A stretch of DNA of 64,000 nt, taken from assembly GCA_039105265.1 (NCBI GenBank), contig JAPFFF010000007.1, positions 1,860,001 to 1,924,000 on the forward strand. Reading direction: 5' to 3'. The translations under genes were made by a program, and so were the position numbers. Below, one piece after another: positions 8,687 through 19,615 of the stretch (positions are counted from its first letter, which is position 1; each line of letters opens with the position of its first letter). Below the pieces are notes generated by a model. The model was not told the origin of the DNA, did not search any database, and was given only the letters and a program-made list of their open reading frames with translations. Source of the stretch: Tritrichomonas musculus. Taxonomy: Eukaryota > Parabasalia > Tritrichomonadida > Tritrichomonadidae.

Positions 8687-9922
8687 TCATGTTTCCATTG
8701 GATCTAGTGGTTTAAGTGTAGCAAAATTAAATCTTTTGTTTGTTTGAGTTTGAGTTGATACGTATAATGGCTGGTCAGATCTTTGCGAAGGCATTGTCGA
8801 AGCCATAGATGAATTAGTTCTTGATCTTTGCGATGCTTTTGCGCATGATTTTCTAGTTTTTAAGGAAGATCTAATTGAATTTAATTTATCATTTTTAAGC
8901 AATCTTTTCGTATAGGAAAACTGTTTTTGAAGGTTATCTACATTCCTTTGTCTACTTTGAATATCCGCTTTACCTTCAACCATAATTTTGTTTTTTTTTC
9001 TACTTAATTGCTCGTCCAAACATTCAAGATTTGATAGATAAACGTTGTATAAATTATTTCGAGTAATTAGTCTTTCAGTGTAATATTTTTCTGTTAATTC
9101 TTGCTTTTCTTGCTTTTCAAGACGATCTGCTTCTTCTTTGAGACTGGCAGCTTCTTCGTACTTTTTGCTTTTAACAAGAGCTTTTTGTTGTTCTCTTAAC
9201 GTAAGATATTGTTTACTCATCTTAAAATACTGAGGTGGAGGACCTTTTAATGTTTCTTCATCAAAATCATTTAACTCTTGCTGATGCTTTTCTTTAGCAT
9301 CTTGTATTGTTTCTTCTGCACTTTCAGTAAAATCATTTAATGCCTGTTCAAAATCAATTTTTGCCATTTCAAGACTTTCTTTAGCTTCTTGGAGCATTTT
9401 TTCATAATTATCTTTTTTATTTGTATGCTTTTTTTCTATGGCTGCTTCATTACTTATAACAAAAAGCTTCCGAAGAACATCTTCATAAGTCTGGGCAACT
9501 GTATATTCCTGTTCTTCAATTAAAAAATTAATTTTCTCTTTTGTTAATGCAATTAAATCTTGAACCATATCTGTTTTGCTATGATCTAAAGGTTGACCAT
9601 CAACCATATCTTGCAAGGTTTCTTCAAGTTCTTCATTTGAATATTGAGGTAGTAAGCTACTACGTCTATGTAAAAGAGGGAGAGATGAATGACATGAAAC
9701 AACGCTACGGATCTGTTCAGCACGAATAAGATCGCTCTTAATTTTATGAATTTGCTTCACTTTTGCAATTGATCCTTTGTTGATAGCAATTGTTTTTTCA
9801 GCATCAAGAGCAGTATTAACTTTTGTCATAAGTTGTTTTGGGACCTGATTTGGCTGCATTTTTTTTCGAAGCAAATCTCTTATTATTTTGTTTACTTTTT
9901 CATCATCTGCGTTATCTATCAT
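8687..9922 (-). CDS. Coiled-coil protein of unknown function
   Basis: 411 residues. The first 100 residues are mixed helical sequence with a basic serine-rich patch (HRRSSLL). Residues of about 100-330 are charged helices with heptad features, including KSKKYEEAASLKEEADRLEKQE-like sequence, a type I associate with coiled-coil proteins of trichomonads. The last 70 residues are Ser/Thr/Arg-rich and probably disordered. No enzymatic motif is seen. Start and stop are an ATG (complement of 9920-9922) and TGA. It is divergent from the BEACH gene with only 110 bp between start codons, so the two may share a promoter region. On the coding strand TCA lies directly before the A run that leads into the ATG. 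Confidence 0.85.
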   Translation of the reverse strand: MIDNADDEKVNKIIRDLLRKKMQPNQVPKQLMTKVNTALDAEKTIAINKGSIAKVKQIHKIKSDLIRAEQIRSVVSCHSSLPLLHRRSSLLPQYSNEELEETLQDMVDGQPLDHSKTDMVQDLIALTKEKINFLIEEQEYTVAQTYEDVLRKLFVISNEAAIEKKHTNKKDNYEKMLQEAKESLEMAKIDFEQALNDFTESAEETIQDAKEKHQQELNDFDEETLKGPPPQYFKMSKQYLTLREQQKALVKSKKYEEAASLKEEADRLEKQEKQELTEKYYTERLITRNNLYNVYLSNLECLDEQLSRKKNKIMVEGKADIQSRQRNVDNLQKQFSYTKRLLKNDKLNSIRSSLKTRKSCAKASQRSRTNSSMASTMPSQRSDQPLYVSTQTQTNKRFNFATLKPLDPMET

Positions 9923-10024
9923 TTTTTTTTGAATAATTATAACGATTTTTTTATTTCAATTTATATATGTCCATGTACAATAGTTTTATATTGAATTTTT
10001 AAAATCTCATTGATTTTTATGATT

Positions 10025-10035
10025 TCATTTTTATG
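10025..10035 (+). promoter_or_regulatory. Initiator-like TCATTTTTATG before the BEACH gene
   Basis: TCATT at 10025-10029 matches the trichomonad initiator consensus. Starting transcription at A 10027 gives a 6-nt leader before ATG 10033. Confidence 0.5.
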
Positions 10036-13000
10036 AATGGAAATACTACTATTAATGAAATGACAAATCCAATTATTTCATTTTCTAAAACAAATGCTAA
10101 TTATTTAGTAATTCGAGCTTTTAAAGAATTAATTCCGGTAATCGCAGATCGATTTGAAGAATATAACCAAAATATTGGATTGAAAATACCAGATACAAAT
10201 CAACCTATCTTTACACAAGAAAATATAACAAATGAAGAATTAATTTATAATTTTAATCTTAATATTGAAAAAAGACTATTAATCGTTAATCAATCATCAA
10301 ATTGCCTTGAGAAAGATAGTAGTTATCCACCAGATTATTATGCAATCACTCTTGTTCAGTCATTTTGCACTATTTTACTTCATGATCTCAATTCAATCAA
10401 ATTTGAATATTTATCGAGTTTTTTAAATGGCTTCCGCTTAGGATGGTCTTGCTTGCCACTTCATCAGGATTTATGTGCAAATATGTATATGATATTTTAT
10501 TGCAGGTTTCTCATCAATTCGCCAGATAAAGAATTCATGTTTAATCATTTATCACAGATAGATAAAATTGGCTCTGAATTTTCACACTGCTTTCTGCCTT
10601 TTTCATCATGCCTTATCGAATCTTGCAATTATTTGTTTAATCTTATTTTTGAAAATGATGATCAAAATCAAGTTGAATCAAATTTTAATGAAAAAGTCTC
10701 GGTATTCAACGATCATTTTGTGTTTATTTTGAAAAGTATTAATTGGAAAATTAACGAAACATGCAGTTTTACAAATACTCTTTTTACAAATATAATCAAG
10801 GTATTACCATTGATCAAAAAGGAAAATATTTCTATTATTTTTCAATTTTTATCTTTTATTGCTTTTTCGGTGCAAGCAAATAAGAATTCAAATGATTTGA
10901 TGGGCGACAAGCTTAAGAATTCTGAAAATCAAGCATATTCTGTAATTGGAGATTTGATTGACAAATTCATCAAAGAAAACGAAAGTGAATCGAGTATTTT
11001 TCCTTTAATGACTGCTTCTTCACAAAATGATTCATCTTCAATCAAAATGAAAGAAGTCAAATATTTTGATTTTATTTCTGAAGAGCCATTAACTTTTTCA
11101 AAGGACACAAATTTAAAAGATTATGAATTTGATCCATTAAAATTCAATAATCTTTATGATCGAAGAACTACAACAGTTGGTATTATTGTTGATTTTTTTG
11201 ATATAATCACAAATTTGTATTCTATTCCAAAAACGACATTTGAAATATTAGTTCAAATATGTAAACCTAAAATTGAAGCAGGCGATTTGAATTATCAAGC
11301 TATTCTTCAGCTTTTCATATCAAGAGAAACAAAAAATCTTGATAAATTATGCACTTTTTGTGAATCATCTAGATTATTAAATACAGTTTTATTCAATCAA
11401 TATTTATTCGATTGTTCTGTTTCACTTTTTGATTACAAAAAACAAGAAAAGGCAGATAATAAAATTTTAATGCGAATTCATTTATTTAGTTTAATTAAGG
11501 AATTAGCTAGTTCGAAACCAAAACCAACAGAAATCTTAAATTCCATTATTTTTCTATTGAATTTTTATATTGGATCGTGCCAAATGTTTACTGAAATCAT
11601 ATATATATTAAATCAATTACAAGTTTTTAGTGTTTTCCCAGAAGATCTGCAATTAGCTATTGTTGAATTAATTTCAAGCGAAATTTCGGTTCAGCAACAA
11701 TGGCATATTCAAGATGCAGGGAAAGCCCAAATATTTAGACCAATATTTTTGTCATTAATTTCTGAAATTGCGCTTAATTTCAAATTTAACGATGCAATGC
11801 TTCGTTCCAGAGATTTTGTTAAATCATTTTTTTCATTAATATTTGAACCTGATATCTTTGAAACATTTTTTGAAATTTTTTGCAAACTTTCCATATCATA
11901 CATTCAATCAGCAGAGAGTGATCTTTTCACCTATTTACAACCAACCATCCAAACCGCCATGAGATCAATATTGCTTCATTTCAGCCAACTAAATAATTAT
12001 CCCGACCAAATAGTCATTCAAAATTCACAACAGCAAAAACAGCAACATCCAATGAAAGTTGATGGCCAAATAAATGTTCAAAAACACTTAAGAATGATTC
12101 AAGTCTTTCGCAACTTCATTTTAATATTGCAGTTTCTCATCAACGACGGCATGAACAACTTTATTTCATTATTTGTCAAATTTCAACTTTTTGAGATGTT
12201 TACAACCATCATCACTTCACTTCCCCTAGTTACACCGTCCTCAGAACCGTCGCTCATATCAGCTACTGAGGGCCTCATATTGTTAATCATTGACATTTTT
12301 GAGAAATTTTCAATTTCGCCGATGGTTAAGAAGAGTGTTGTTAACTACAACGTTTTAATTAAGCCAATCCAAGCTCTAACAATTACTGAGACTCTTTACA
12401 ACAAGCTAAAGATGCAAGTTTGTTATCCGAACATTCAATTTAAGAGCATTGAAAGGCCTGAAATTTTGTCACTTTTGATTTTTTCAACTGAAAATTCTGA
12501 CTATTTCCCACAAATTTTGAATGAGATCTCAATTTTGTGTCGTGATTCAATCTGGAATTGTTTCTCTGTCTTCAATTCCGGAATATTGGTCAAGCTACTC
12601 GAGCAGGTCGATTTGAGTGAAGATCAAAGTTTCATCTTTACAACAACTGATCAGAAAAAGTTCGACATTCTTGAAATGATTTTGAATTTGTTTTGTTACG
12701 TGAACATCTTTGTGAGCAGCCGGCAGCTTCTTTATGCATTCACGCGTCTTTTCCATGTCTTCGATGACATCAGTCTTGGCCACTTAAACAGCCAGCCACA
12801 TCAGAAGACATTGACGCCTCATATTGAGTCGTACATGAATTGTTTTCGGACTGTTTTCACGATTCGTTCACACATACCATCTTCCTTTATTCATTTCGCA
12901 TCCAGCCAAGACTATGTCGAAATGAAATCGCCATTAATGAGGGAACTAATGAATGGCTTCACTATATCGATTTGGCTTTTATTAGACGCGTTTAATAATG

Positions 13001-16000
13001 ATGAAAATTGCGCTTTTTCTGTCGTTTTATTTAAAGGAAAAATGACAACTTTGAGTGTTTATTTGGCCAAGAATCTTCTCTGTATGACTTTTTTGAATGG
13101 AAAAGAAGTTGTTTTTAAAGATGAAGTTGACATTTCCATTCCAAGTTTAGAATGGTTCAACTTGACCTTAAATTATGATAAAGAAAAAGGCTTGACACCT
13201 TTTATAAACGGTCGCCAAAAGAATTCAATCAATAGACCGTTAAACTTTTTGAGTGAAGATTTTCAAACGTTGCAATTTCATGGAGAGCCAGATAAGAACA
13301 TTAATTGGATGAATCATTGTCAACTTTCACTTTTTGCCGTTTTTATCGGCGGTTATAATTCACAATTGGCGAGTGACATTTATTCATTCGGGATTGAAAA
13401 TGTGTACTCAATTTCATCTCTGTCAAATTTATCGGCACTTTTTTGTGCATTCAAGGCAAGAGGCAACATTTTGATTAACTATAAAGAAGGAAGTTCGCTC
13501 ATCTTGTCCAACATTGGAAATGCAAAGTTTAAAGGTTCAATAATCAATTTTGTTGCGTCATTTTGTCAAGTTTTTGAATCATCAAACGGTGCCACTTTTA
13601 TCACAGCACTTTGGTCGTTAATAGGACTGAAGTATCCTGATGGAAACGAAGAGAAGAGGTTAATTTCATGGATCTCTCAAGTGATGGAGACCGTTTGTCA
13701 ATATTCAGAAATTTCACAAGTTCAACTTCTTCAAATTAACACGTGTCAAATCATCTCGTATTTCATTGGAACTCTTCCTGATGAATGGATCACGTGTGAG
13801 TTGTGGAGCTGTTTCAACAGGCTTTTTAAAAATGCAACAAATAATAAATTTAAACGTTCAATCTGCATGAATGTCTTATTTAATTATCACATTTGGATTC
13901 GTTCCACTTTTTCAATTGCAACACGAATCTATGGTGAATGGCGGAATTTCATACAAACCGTTCCTTTTGAATACTGGGAGAAGGTTAGCATTCAATACAT
14001 GATCGAACTTTTAAAATTCTACATTTTTAACACTCAAAAGGACAATGAAACAAACCAAGTCAGTTTGACAATATGTCTTTGTATGTATGACATTTCACTT
14101 CAACACTTCACATTGGAAGATGCTGAAGCAGCTTTAAATTTCTGTCTGTCTGTTAAAGAAACGCCGACACTATTGTCGATATTGAAGCTGTTTGAGAATG
14201 TTTTTTACAATAAAGTGGATTCAAATCCATCTTTATTTTATAATATTTTATTAAAAAAAATTCCTTTCTTTTTCACAGAAGCAAGTGAATCTGCAAAAGA
14301 GGAAGTAATGCTTCTGTTTCATATTATTTATGAACATGATAATTGCAATGTTTCAGTCTTGATTGATTTCGTTTATTGTCTGATATACCAAAAACAATCA
14401 AGATCTAAAAATGCTTTGTTTTTAATGAAGCAATTTATGGCAAAATCAATTGGAACAAACACAACTGAATTAGACAAAGCTTCTTCTTATCAAGTTACTT
14501 CAGTTGTTGATCTTATTCTTTCTGTTTTCGCGGCAAATTTTGTCGATTCTAATGAAAGAAAGTCTCTTTTGACGCCTTTTTTGGGGAAGATTTCAGCATT
14601 CCCTGACAATCAAATAAAAGTGTCAAATGAATTGAATAGGCATTCAATTTTGATTCTCGTTTTCTATGGAATTGTGGTCGATGTCTCGGTGACTCCTTTC
14701 CTCGCTGCTTTCTTATTTAGAGATATAAAAAATTTGTCGTCGGCATTCTTGATTATCGACGCTCTAGAAAGATTCATTCACGCCGATTTTACGAATCAAA
14801 TCGACATCTTCATTAATCATTGCGTGTCACTGTTGATCGCTAATCCGACAATTCAAAACAGACGCGCTTACTTGGAACTTTTCATAAGCAAGATATTATA
14901 TCATAGAAAAATTGGAGAATTTTCTTGGTTGGATAGAAATCAAAGCCACAATCAAAGGAAACAGAATAAAAATTGGCGCTTTCCCGACTTTTTGATTGCT
15001 GCTGATAAGAAAAATTCTAATCAGGAAATAATTGATGATCAAATTTCATCACCTTCATACATTTTCGGTTGTATAATCCAAAATAATCAATGGAATGAAA
15101 TTACAGTGGCTAAATCAATTTTCCAACTGCTGATAATATTACTTATTGAAGATCCTTCTTCGATCAATCAGTCTTTAATATCAAGCTTCATTTATTGCTT
15201 GACTAATAAAAACATCGATATTAATCCACTTTTGCCTCAATTATCACAATTGATCACTTTACTGGGTCCTAATTTCATTTCAGAACCTTTTTTACATAAC
15301 ATGTCACTCAGAAAATCTAATAAGCAAACTGAAGAATTTTTAAAAAAGCATTTTAAACAATCATCAATAACACCAAGTATAACTTTGTATGCAAAAACAA
15401 CAGAAGTTTTCGATGAGTCATTAAATATTGTAAAACGAATTATTAATTCATCTATTTTAAATTCATCATCAAGCGAGAATGCAAATATCAATGCATCTTT
15501 GAATGCAAATGCTTCATTTGGTGAACTTAGTGAGGCATGCTTTAATAACATTAATATGAATTTCATTATTGATTTCTTTACAAGATTAGCAGTTTCAATT
15601 AAACTCCCAAAGAGACCTTCTGGGTTATTATCGTCTTCTTTAATTATATCAAAAACAATTAATTCTGATCAATCTTGGAGAAGGCTTGTTCATAAATTGA
15701 GAAATGAAAGATCACCTTTATTAGCAGGCTCTTTGATAAATAAAACTCGGCATTATAAACGACCTTCTTACTTTGATTATCGTTTTAGACCAATTCTTCT
15801 TACACCAAATGGTAAATTTGATATTCATAGCAAAGCTTCTGAACTTGCTCTTCAGCAACTAAAACTACAAGAGAACTCTGATTCAAATTCAATGCAAAAT
15901 GAAAACGACACTGATAATGACAATGATATTTATAGTTCAAGTGATTTATTGAAAAAGTCGAGCGAAAATAAAAAACTAGACGACGAATTTTCTATGGATG

Positions 16001-18390
16001 AATCATCTACCAAATGGAATGCTCCATGCGTGAAAATCAATGTCTTAAAGAAGAAAAATGGCACTTTTTCAGTATATCAAAAAGGCTATATTTTCACCGA
16101 TGTATCAGGGAAGATGACGATTTTAAAGGCTGAATCAGTTCTTTATATCTACTGGCGATGGAATTTACTTATTCCAAATTCCATTGAAATATTTATGGAT
16201 AATCACAAGTCATACTTTTTCTCATTTACTGAAGAAAATGATCATTCATTTGTTACAAACAAACTGTTGAAAATTTCATTACCGAATAAAATTTTTGTTC
16301 AAACGAAATCATCATCAATTGAAATTCAGAATCTTCATTTGACAGAAAGATGGTTAGATTATTCAATGTCAACATTTGATTATTTAATGGCATTAAACAT
16401 GTTCAGTGGTCGTTCATTTTTAAATCTTTCTTGTTATCCTGTTTTTCCATGGATTCTCGTTGACTACGCGTCGCCTTCAATAAACATCCAAAGCAAGCCA
16501 ATCTACAGAGATTTCAAGATCCCAATTGGTGCCCTAAACAAGCAAGAATTAAACAAGAAGAAAGAAAGAATGCAAGCTGAAATCGAAGCAGCGACCATTG
16601 AATTTAACAACGGAACAACTGATAATGAAACCTACAACGATCTTATTAATCGTTCTTCATTCCTTTTTCAAACTGGCTACTCAAACCAATTCATTGTTAC
16701 TTATTACTTGCTTCGTTTGGAGCCATTCACTACTCATCATATTTCTTTGATGGATGGAAGGTTCGATAATCCAAACAGACTTTTCAATTCTATCTCAGAT
16801 TCTTTTATGATGCTTATTACAACTAATTCAGCATTTAGAGAGTTGATTCCTGAGTTTTTCTTCCAGCCAGAATTTCTTTTGAATTCTGACAAATTCAACT
16901 TTGGAATGACTTTGAAGAAAAAAAGAGTTGATAACGTTGAACTTCCTTCTTGGAGTAAGAAACCAGTTGATTTCATCAACAAACACATTCTTGCTCTAGA
17001 ATCAGATGAATGCGGTTATGAGATATCAAATTGGATCGATCTGATTTGGGGATGCAAACAAAATGGAAAAGGAGCCGTTGAAGCAGACAATACTTTTGAT
17101 CCTCATATGTATATTAACAATCATTTCGATTCAACTGACATGCGAACTAATCATATACGTGAATTAATCGGCCAAATACCAATTCAACTTTTCGAATCAG
17201 AGCATCCAAAACGATTACCAAGACCAACTAAGAATCTACCAACAATACCCAAGAAAGTTTTGTTGAACTTGAATGGAATCAATAATGATAATTCTAATAT
17301 TTCTTCTTCATCATCATTTGTTGTTACAAGCTTAAATTATGAATGCAGTTCATCAGAAAATCTAAAAATATATTCTGTTCATAAGAACGGAAAGTTGCTT
17401 GTTACAAAATTGAAAGATTACAAAGGAAGTTCCTCAGCCACATCCACATCGACATGTTTATTGAATGAAGCATTGATTCCAACTGATCCAAGATTCATAG
17501 CAACGTGTGACAATTCAACTTTTGTTTGCTCTTTGAATGACGGAAATAGTCTTTTAGTTTTCAAACCGTCAATCATGAAGAATGGCAAATGTCTCATTTG
17601 TGAAGAGAAGCCACACATTGCCGCAATCAGCTGCATTGGAACATCGGCCAATTACATCATCACGGGCGGCTGTGATGCTTCTGTCGTTCTTTGGACTTGG
17701 AGCAAGAAGAAAGTTAACGTGATTGCGCAATCAGTGATCAATAACGACACAATCACAGCAGTTGCAGTTAGCAATGAATACGGAATTGCAATCAGTTGCT
17801 CGAGAGATGGAATTATGACAATCTTTCGTCTTCCTCATTTAGACTTCATTCGGACTGTTAATTTCAATCCCAAAGAAAGTTCGAAGATTCCTAATCGAAG
17901 GTTGTCAATGTCTGCCACAATGAATGTTGTAAGCCAGCCTTCTTCATCAGCTTCTTTCTTGTCTGCCCATCGGGTGCTGATAACAAAAGGGATGGGATCG
18001 ATCGTTGTCTTTTTGAGGAACGAGAATGAAGAGACAAATGAAAAATCTACTTTGATAAGAAGTTATACTATTAATGGAGAATGGATTAGTTCTTCAAGCC
18101 TTGAATGCGAAGTCATCGATGCAATTGCTGTGACAAGTAAAAAGATGATTGATTATTTGATCATTTTGATTGAACAACCAATGTCACAAGAACTACTTCT
18201 TATTGACGCTTATACATTGAACGTTTTGTCAACAATTACTACAAACGTTTCTACTGGTAGTTCAGGTTCCGGAAATGAAATTGTAAATGAATCAAAAATT
18301 ACAAAGTTTTCTTATCATGAAGATGCAGGTATTATAATACTTGCATATAACAACTGTGAATTTGTTTTTGTTCCTTTCTTATTAAATTAG
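10033..18390 (+). CDS. Giant BEACH domain-WD40 protein
   Basis: 2785 residues in one uninterrupted frame. Residues 1 to about 950 are helical-repeat-like. About 965-1120 look like a concanavalin A-like/LamG-type beta domain (GFTISIWLLLDAF at its start), as found in LRBA/neurobeachin relatives. About 1990-2085 fit the BEACH-associated PH-like domain. The BEACH domain runs from about 2103 to 2390, with recognisable landmarks: LTERWLDYSMSTFDYLMALN, GRSFLNLSCYPVFPWILVDY, and the FRD/PIGAL-type and LEPFTTHH-type segments. About 2440-2785 are WD40 repeats (ITGGCDASVVLWTW; SCSRDGIMTIFRL). BEACH proteins act in membrane trafficking, autophagy and lysosome-related compartments, and trichomonads carry many. 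The stop is TAG. The same frame stays open for 39 codons beyond it and closes at a TAA in TAAAG (see findings). GC content and codon choice change along the gene. Confidence 0.93.
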   Translation: MNGNTTINEMTNPIISFSKTNANYLVIRAFKELIPVIADRFEEYNQNIGLKIPDTNQPIFTQENITNEELIYNFNLNIEKRLLIVNQSSNCLEKDSSYPPDYYAITLVQSFCTILLHDLNSIKFEYLSSFLNGFRLGWSCLPLHQDLCANMYMIFYCRFLINSPDKEFMFNHLSQIDKIGSEFSHCFLPFSSCLIESCNYLFNLIFENDDQNQVESNFNEKVSVFNDHFVFILKSINWKINETCSFTNTLFTNIIKVLPLIKKENISIIFQFLSFIAFSVQANKNSNDLMGDKLKNSENQAYSVIGDLIDKFIKENESESSIFPLMTASSQNDSSSIKMKEVKYFDFISEEPLTFSKDTNLKDYEFDPLKFNNLYDRRTTTVGIIVDFFDIITNLYSIPKTTFEILVQICKPKIEAGDLNYQAILQLFISRETKNLDKLCTFCESSRLLNTVLFNQYLFDCSVSLFDYKKQEKADNKILMRIHLFSLIKELASSKPKPTEILNSIIFLLNFYIGSCQMFTEIIYILNQLQVFSVFPEDLQLAIVELISSEISVQQQWHIQDAGKAQIFRPIFLSLISEIALNFKFNDAMLRSRDFVKSFFSLIFEPDIFETFFEIFCKLSISYIQSAESDLFTYLQPTIQTAMRSILLHFSQLNNYPDQIVIQNSQQQKQQHPMKVDGQINVQKHLRMIQVFRNFILILQFLINDGMNNFISLFVKFQLFEMFTTIITSLPLVTPSSEPSLISATEGLILLIIDIFEKFSISPMVKKSVVNYNVLIKPIQALTITETLYNKLKMQVCYPNIQFKSIERPEILSLLIFSTENSDYFPQILNEISILCRDSIWNCFSVFNSGILVKLLEQVDLSEDQSFIFTTTDQKKFDILEMILNLFCYVNIFVSSRQLLYAFTRLFHVFDDISLGHLNSQPHQKTLTPHIESYMNCFRTVFTIRSHIPSSFIHFASSQDYVEMKSPLMRELMNGFTISIWLLLDAFNNDENCAFSVVLFKGKMTTLSVYLAKNLLCMTFLNGKEVVFKDEVDISIPSLEWFNLTLNYDKEKGLTPFINGRQKNSINRPLNFLSEDFQTLQFHGEPDKNINWMNHCQLSLFAVFIGGYNSQLASDIYSFGIENVYSISSLSNLSALFCAFKARGNILINYKEGSSLILSNIGNAKFKGSIINFVASFCQVFESSNGATFITALWSLIGLKYPDGNEEKRLISWISQVMETVCQYSEISQVQLLQINTCQIISYFIGTLPDEWITCELWSCFNRLFKNATNNKFKRSICMNVLFNYHIWIRSTFSIATRIYGEWRNFIQTVPFEYWEKVSIQYMIELLKFYIFNTQKDNETNQVSLTICLCMYDISLQHFTLEDAEAALNFCLSVKETPTLLSILKLFENVFYNKVDSNPSLFYNILLKKIPFFFTEASESAKEEVMLLFHIIYEHDNCNVSVLIDFVYCLIYQKQSRSKNALFLMKQFMAKSIGTNTTELDKASSYQVTSVVDLILSVFAANFVDSNERKSLLTPFLGKISAFPDNQIKVSNELNRHSILILVFYGIVVDVSVTPFLAAFLFRDIKNLSSAFLIIDALERFIHADFTNQIDIFINHCVSLLIANPTIQNRRAYLELFISKILYHRKIGEFSWLDRNQSHNQRKQNKNWRFPDFLIAADKKNSNQEIIDDQISSPSYIFGCIIQNNQWNEITVAKSIFQLLIILLIEDPSSINQSLISSFIYCLTNKNIDINPLLPQLSQLITLLGPNFISEPFLHNMSLRKSNKQTEEFLKKHFKQSSITPSITLYAKTTEVFDESLNIVKRIINSSILNSSSSENANINASLNANASFGELSEACFNNINMNFIIDFFTRLAVSIKLPKRPSGLLSSSLIISKTINSDQSWRRLVHKLRNERSPLLAGSLINKTRHYKRPSYFDYRFRPILLTPNGKFDIHSKASELALQQLKLQENSDSNSMQNENDTDNDNDIYSSSDLLKKSSENKKLDDEFSMDESSTKWNAPCVKINVLKKKNGTFSVYQKGYIFTDVSGKMTILKAESVLYIYWRWNLLIPNSIEIFMDNHKSYFFSFTEENDHSFVTNKLLKISLPNKIFVQTKSSSIEIQNLHLTERWLDYSMSTFDYLMALNMFSGRSFLNLSCYPVFPWILVDYASPSINIQSKPIYRDFKIPIGALNKQELNKKKERMQAEIEAATIEFNNGTTDNETYNDLINRSSFLFQTGYSNQFIVTYYLLRLEPFTTHHISLMDGRFDNPNRLFNSISDSFMMLITTNSAFRELIPEFFFQPEFLLNSDKFNFGMTLKKKRVDNVELPSWSKKPVDFINKHILALESDECGYEISNWIDLIWGCKQNGKGAVEADNTFDPHMYINNHFDSTDMRTNHIRELIGQIPIQLFESEHPKRLPRPTKNLPTIPKKVLLNLNGINNDNSNISSSSSFVVTSLNYECSSSENLKIYSVHKNGKLLVTKLKDYKGSSSATSTSTCLLNEALIPTDPRFIATCDNSTFVCSLNDGNSLLVFKPSIMKNGKCLICEEKPHIAAISCIGTSANYIITGGCDASVVLWTWSKKKVNVIAQSVINNDTITAVAVSNEYGIAISCSRDGIMTIFRLPHLDFIRTVNFNPKESSKIPNRRLSMSATMNVVSQPSSSASFLSAHRVLITKGMGSIVVFLRNENEETNEKSTLIRSYTINGEWISSSSLECEVIDAIAVTSKKMIDYLIILIEQPMSQELLLIDAYTLNVLSTITTNVSTGSSGSGNEIVNESKITKFSYHEDAGIIILAYNNCEFVFVPFLLN

Positions 18391-18724
18391 AATTTATTAT
18401 ATGAATTATTGTATTTTACTATTTGTTCTTCGAATTATTATTTAATTAATGCAATTGAAAGTATTTTAAATGATTCCTTTTGTATTATGTTATATTTGAT
18501 TAAGAAATAAAGAGTTCATATTGAAAAATAATATTTTTCAATTTTTGAAGAGAAGATTCCTTCAATTGACAAATAAATAGTTATCTACAATAGCAATCTT
18601 TTTGAAGGTTTGTGAAGTAATTAATTTGCCACAATAAAAAAAAAAAAAAAGATATTTATAAAAATCAAGATAATCGTTGTTGATTTTTGCTCATATTATA
18701 TTTAATTATGATATCTGTTTTAAA
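18391..18724. other. Convergent spacer between the BEACH and phosphatase genes
   Basis: This AT-rich spacer lies between two converging genes. It has a long A tract near 18635-18650 and no separate gene. Its right end (18691-18724) is duplicated near 20348 together with the phosphatase 3' end. Confidence 0.6.
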
Positions 18725-19615
18725 TTAAGATTCATTTTCTGTCAAAAGTGGTCCAAAATTTTTAAATGTGTATTTTCCATCTTCGTCAATAAAGAGAACA
18801 GCTGCTTTATTGTTCATGTTACCATAATTTGGTGCTGAAAAAAGTGTAACAAAATTGACTTCTGGACCAAATGAGTATAAATATCCCTCTGGAACGCATT
18901 CATGACCACGTATCATTCCTGTTGTATTACTTCGTTCGAAAAATTCGAGAAGTGGAGTCAATCCAAAGGAGCAGCTTGTTGATCGTCGCCCATTTCCCCA
19001 ATCTTCGATATCTTTCTGAGGATCGGCCCAAACAATATCGTACATTGCATCTTGATCTGTAAGAACATATGGCCGTTTGATCTCTCTAATTGAATCAACT
19101 GTTCGAACGGCTGGACCTAATCCACCATGAATGCATAATATTGTGTTATTTATAAGAACGCCAAGAGGAAGAGAATTAAAAACGGCATCAAAGTCGTTCA
19201 TTAAATCTGGATTGTGATATGTATTAATTACTTCGTCTCTAAATTGGTACTGCTTAGATACTTTAATATCTTCATGATTCCCACGTATCATATGAAAGTC
19301 TTTACCGAGTTTAATTTTGCATGCAAGTAAAAAAATCAAAGTATAAACTGATTTTGGTCCTCTATCAACATAGTCGCCGAGGAATACGTATCTGTTTTTT
19401 TTTGGTGAGCCAAATTCATCAAATATATGAAGTACAGCATCTATTTGGCCATGAACATCGCCAACAACTGTAACAGGTGAGCTTATATCAAGAACTGTTG
19501 GCTCATCAAGGAAAAGTTGTGTAGATTGAGAACAAACCCATTTAATATCTTCCATTGATATTAATTCATTATTATATATTTGCCGAATAATTTGTTGAGC
19601 ATGCGATTTATCCAT
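18725..19615 (-). CDS. PPP-family serine/threonine protein phosphatase, catalytic subunit
   Basis: 296 residues, the length of a bare PP1/PP2A-type catalytic domain. All signature motifs of the two-metal PPP active site are present: GDVHG (52-56), GDYVDRG (80-86), RGNHE (111-115), the HGG loop and RGHE near the C-terminal third. The usual SAPNYC reads SAPNYG, so the cysteine found in many PP1/PP2A enzymes is absent; this should not abolish metal binding. It dephosphorylates phosphoserine/threonine, with specificity normally set by regulatory subunits not identifiable here. The C-terminus (GPLLTENES) lacks the PP2A/PP4/PP6 carboxymethylated YFL tail, so it is best called PPP-like without a subfamily. 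The stop is TAA. No clear TCA initiator is seen just before its ATG. Confidence 0.93.
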   Translation of the reverse strand: MDKSHAQQIIRQIYNNELISMEDIKWVCSQSTQLFLDEPTVLDISSPVTVVGDVHGQIDAVLHIFDEFGSPKKNRYVFLGDYVDRGPKSVYTLIFLLACKIKLGKDFHMIRGNHEDIKVSKQYQFRDEVINTYHNPDLMNDFDAVFNSLPLGVLINNTILCIHGGLGPAVRTVDSIREIKRPYVLTDQDAMYDIVWADPQKDIEDWGNGRRSTSCSFGLTPLLEFFERSNTTGMIRGHECVPEGYLYSFGPEVNFVTLFSAPNYGNMNNKAAVLFIDEDGKYTFKNFGPLLTENES

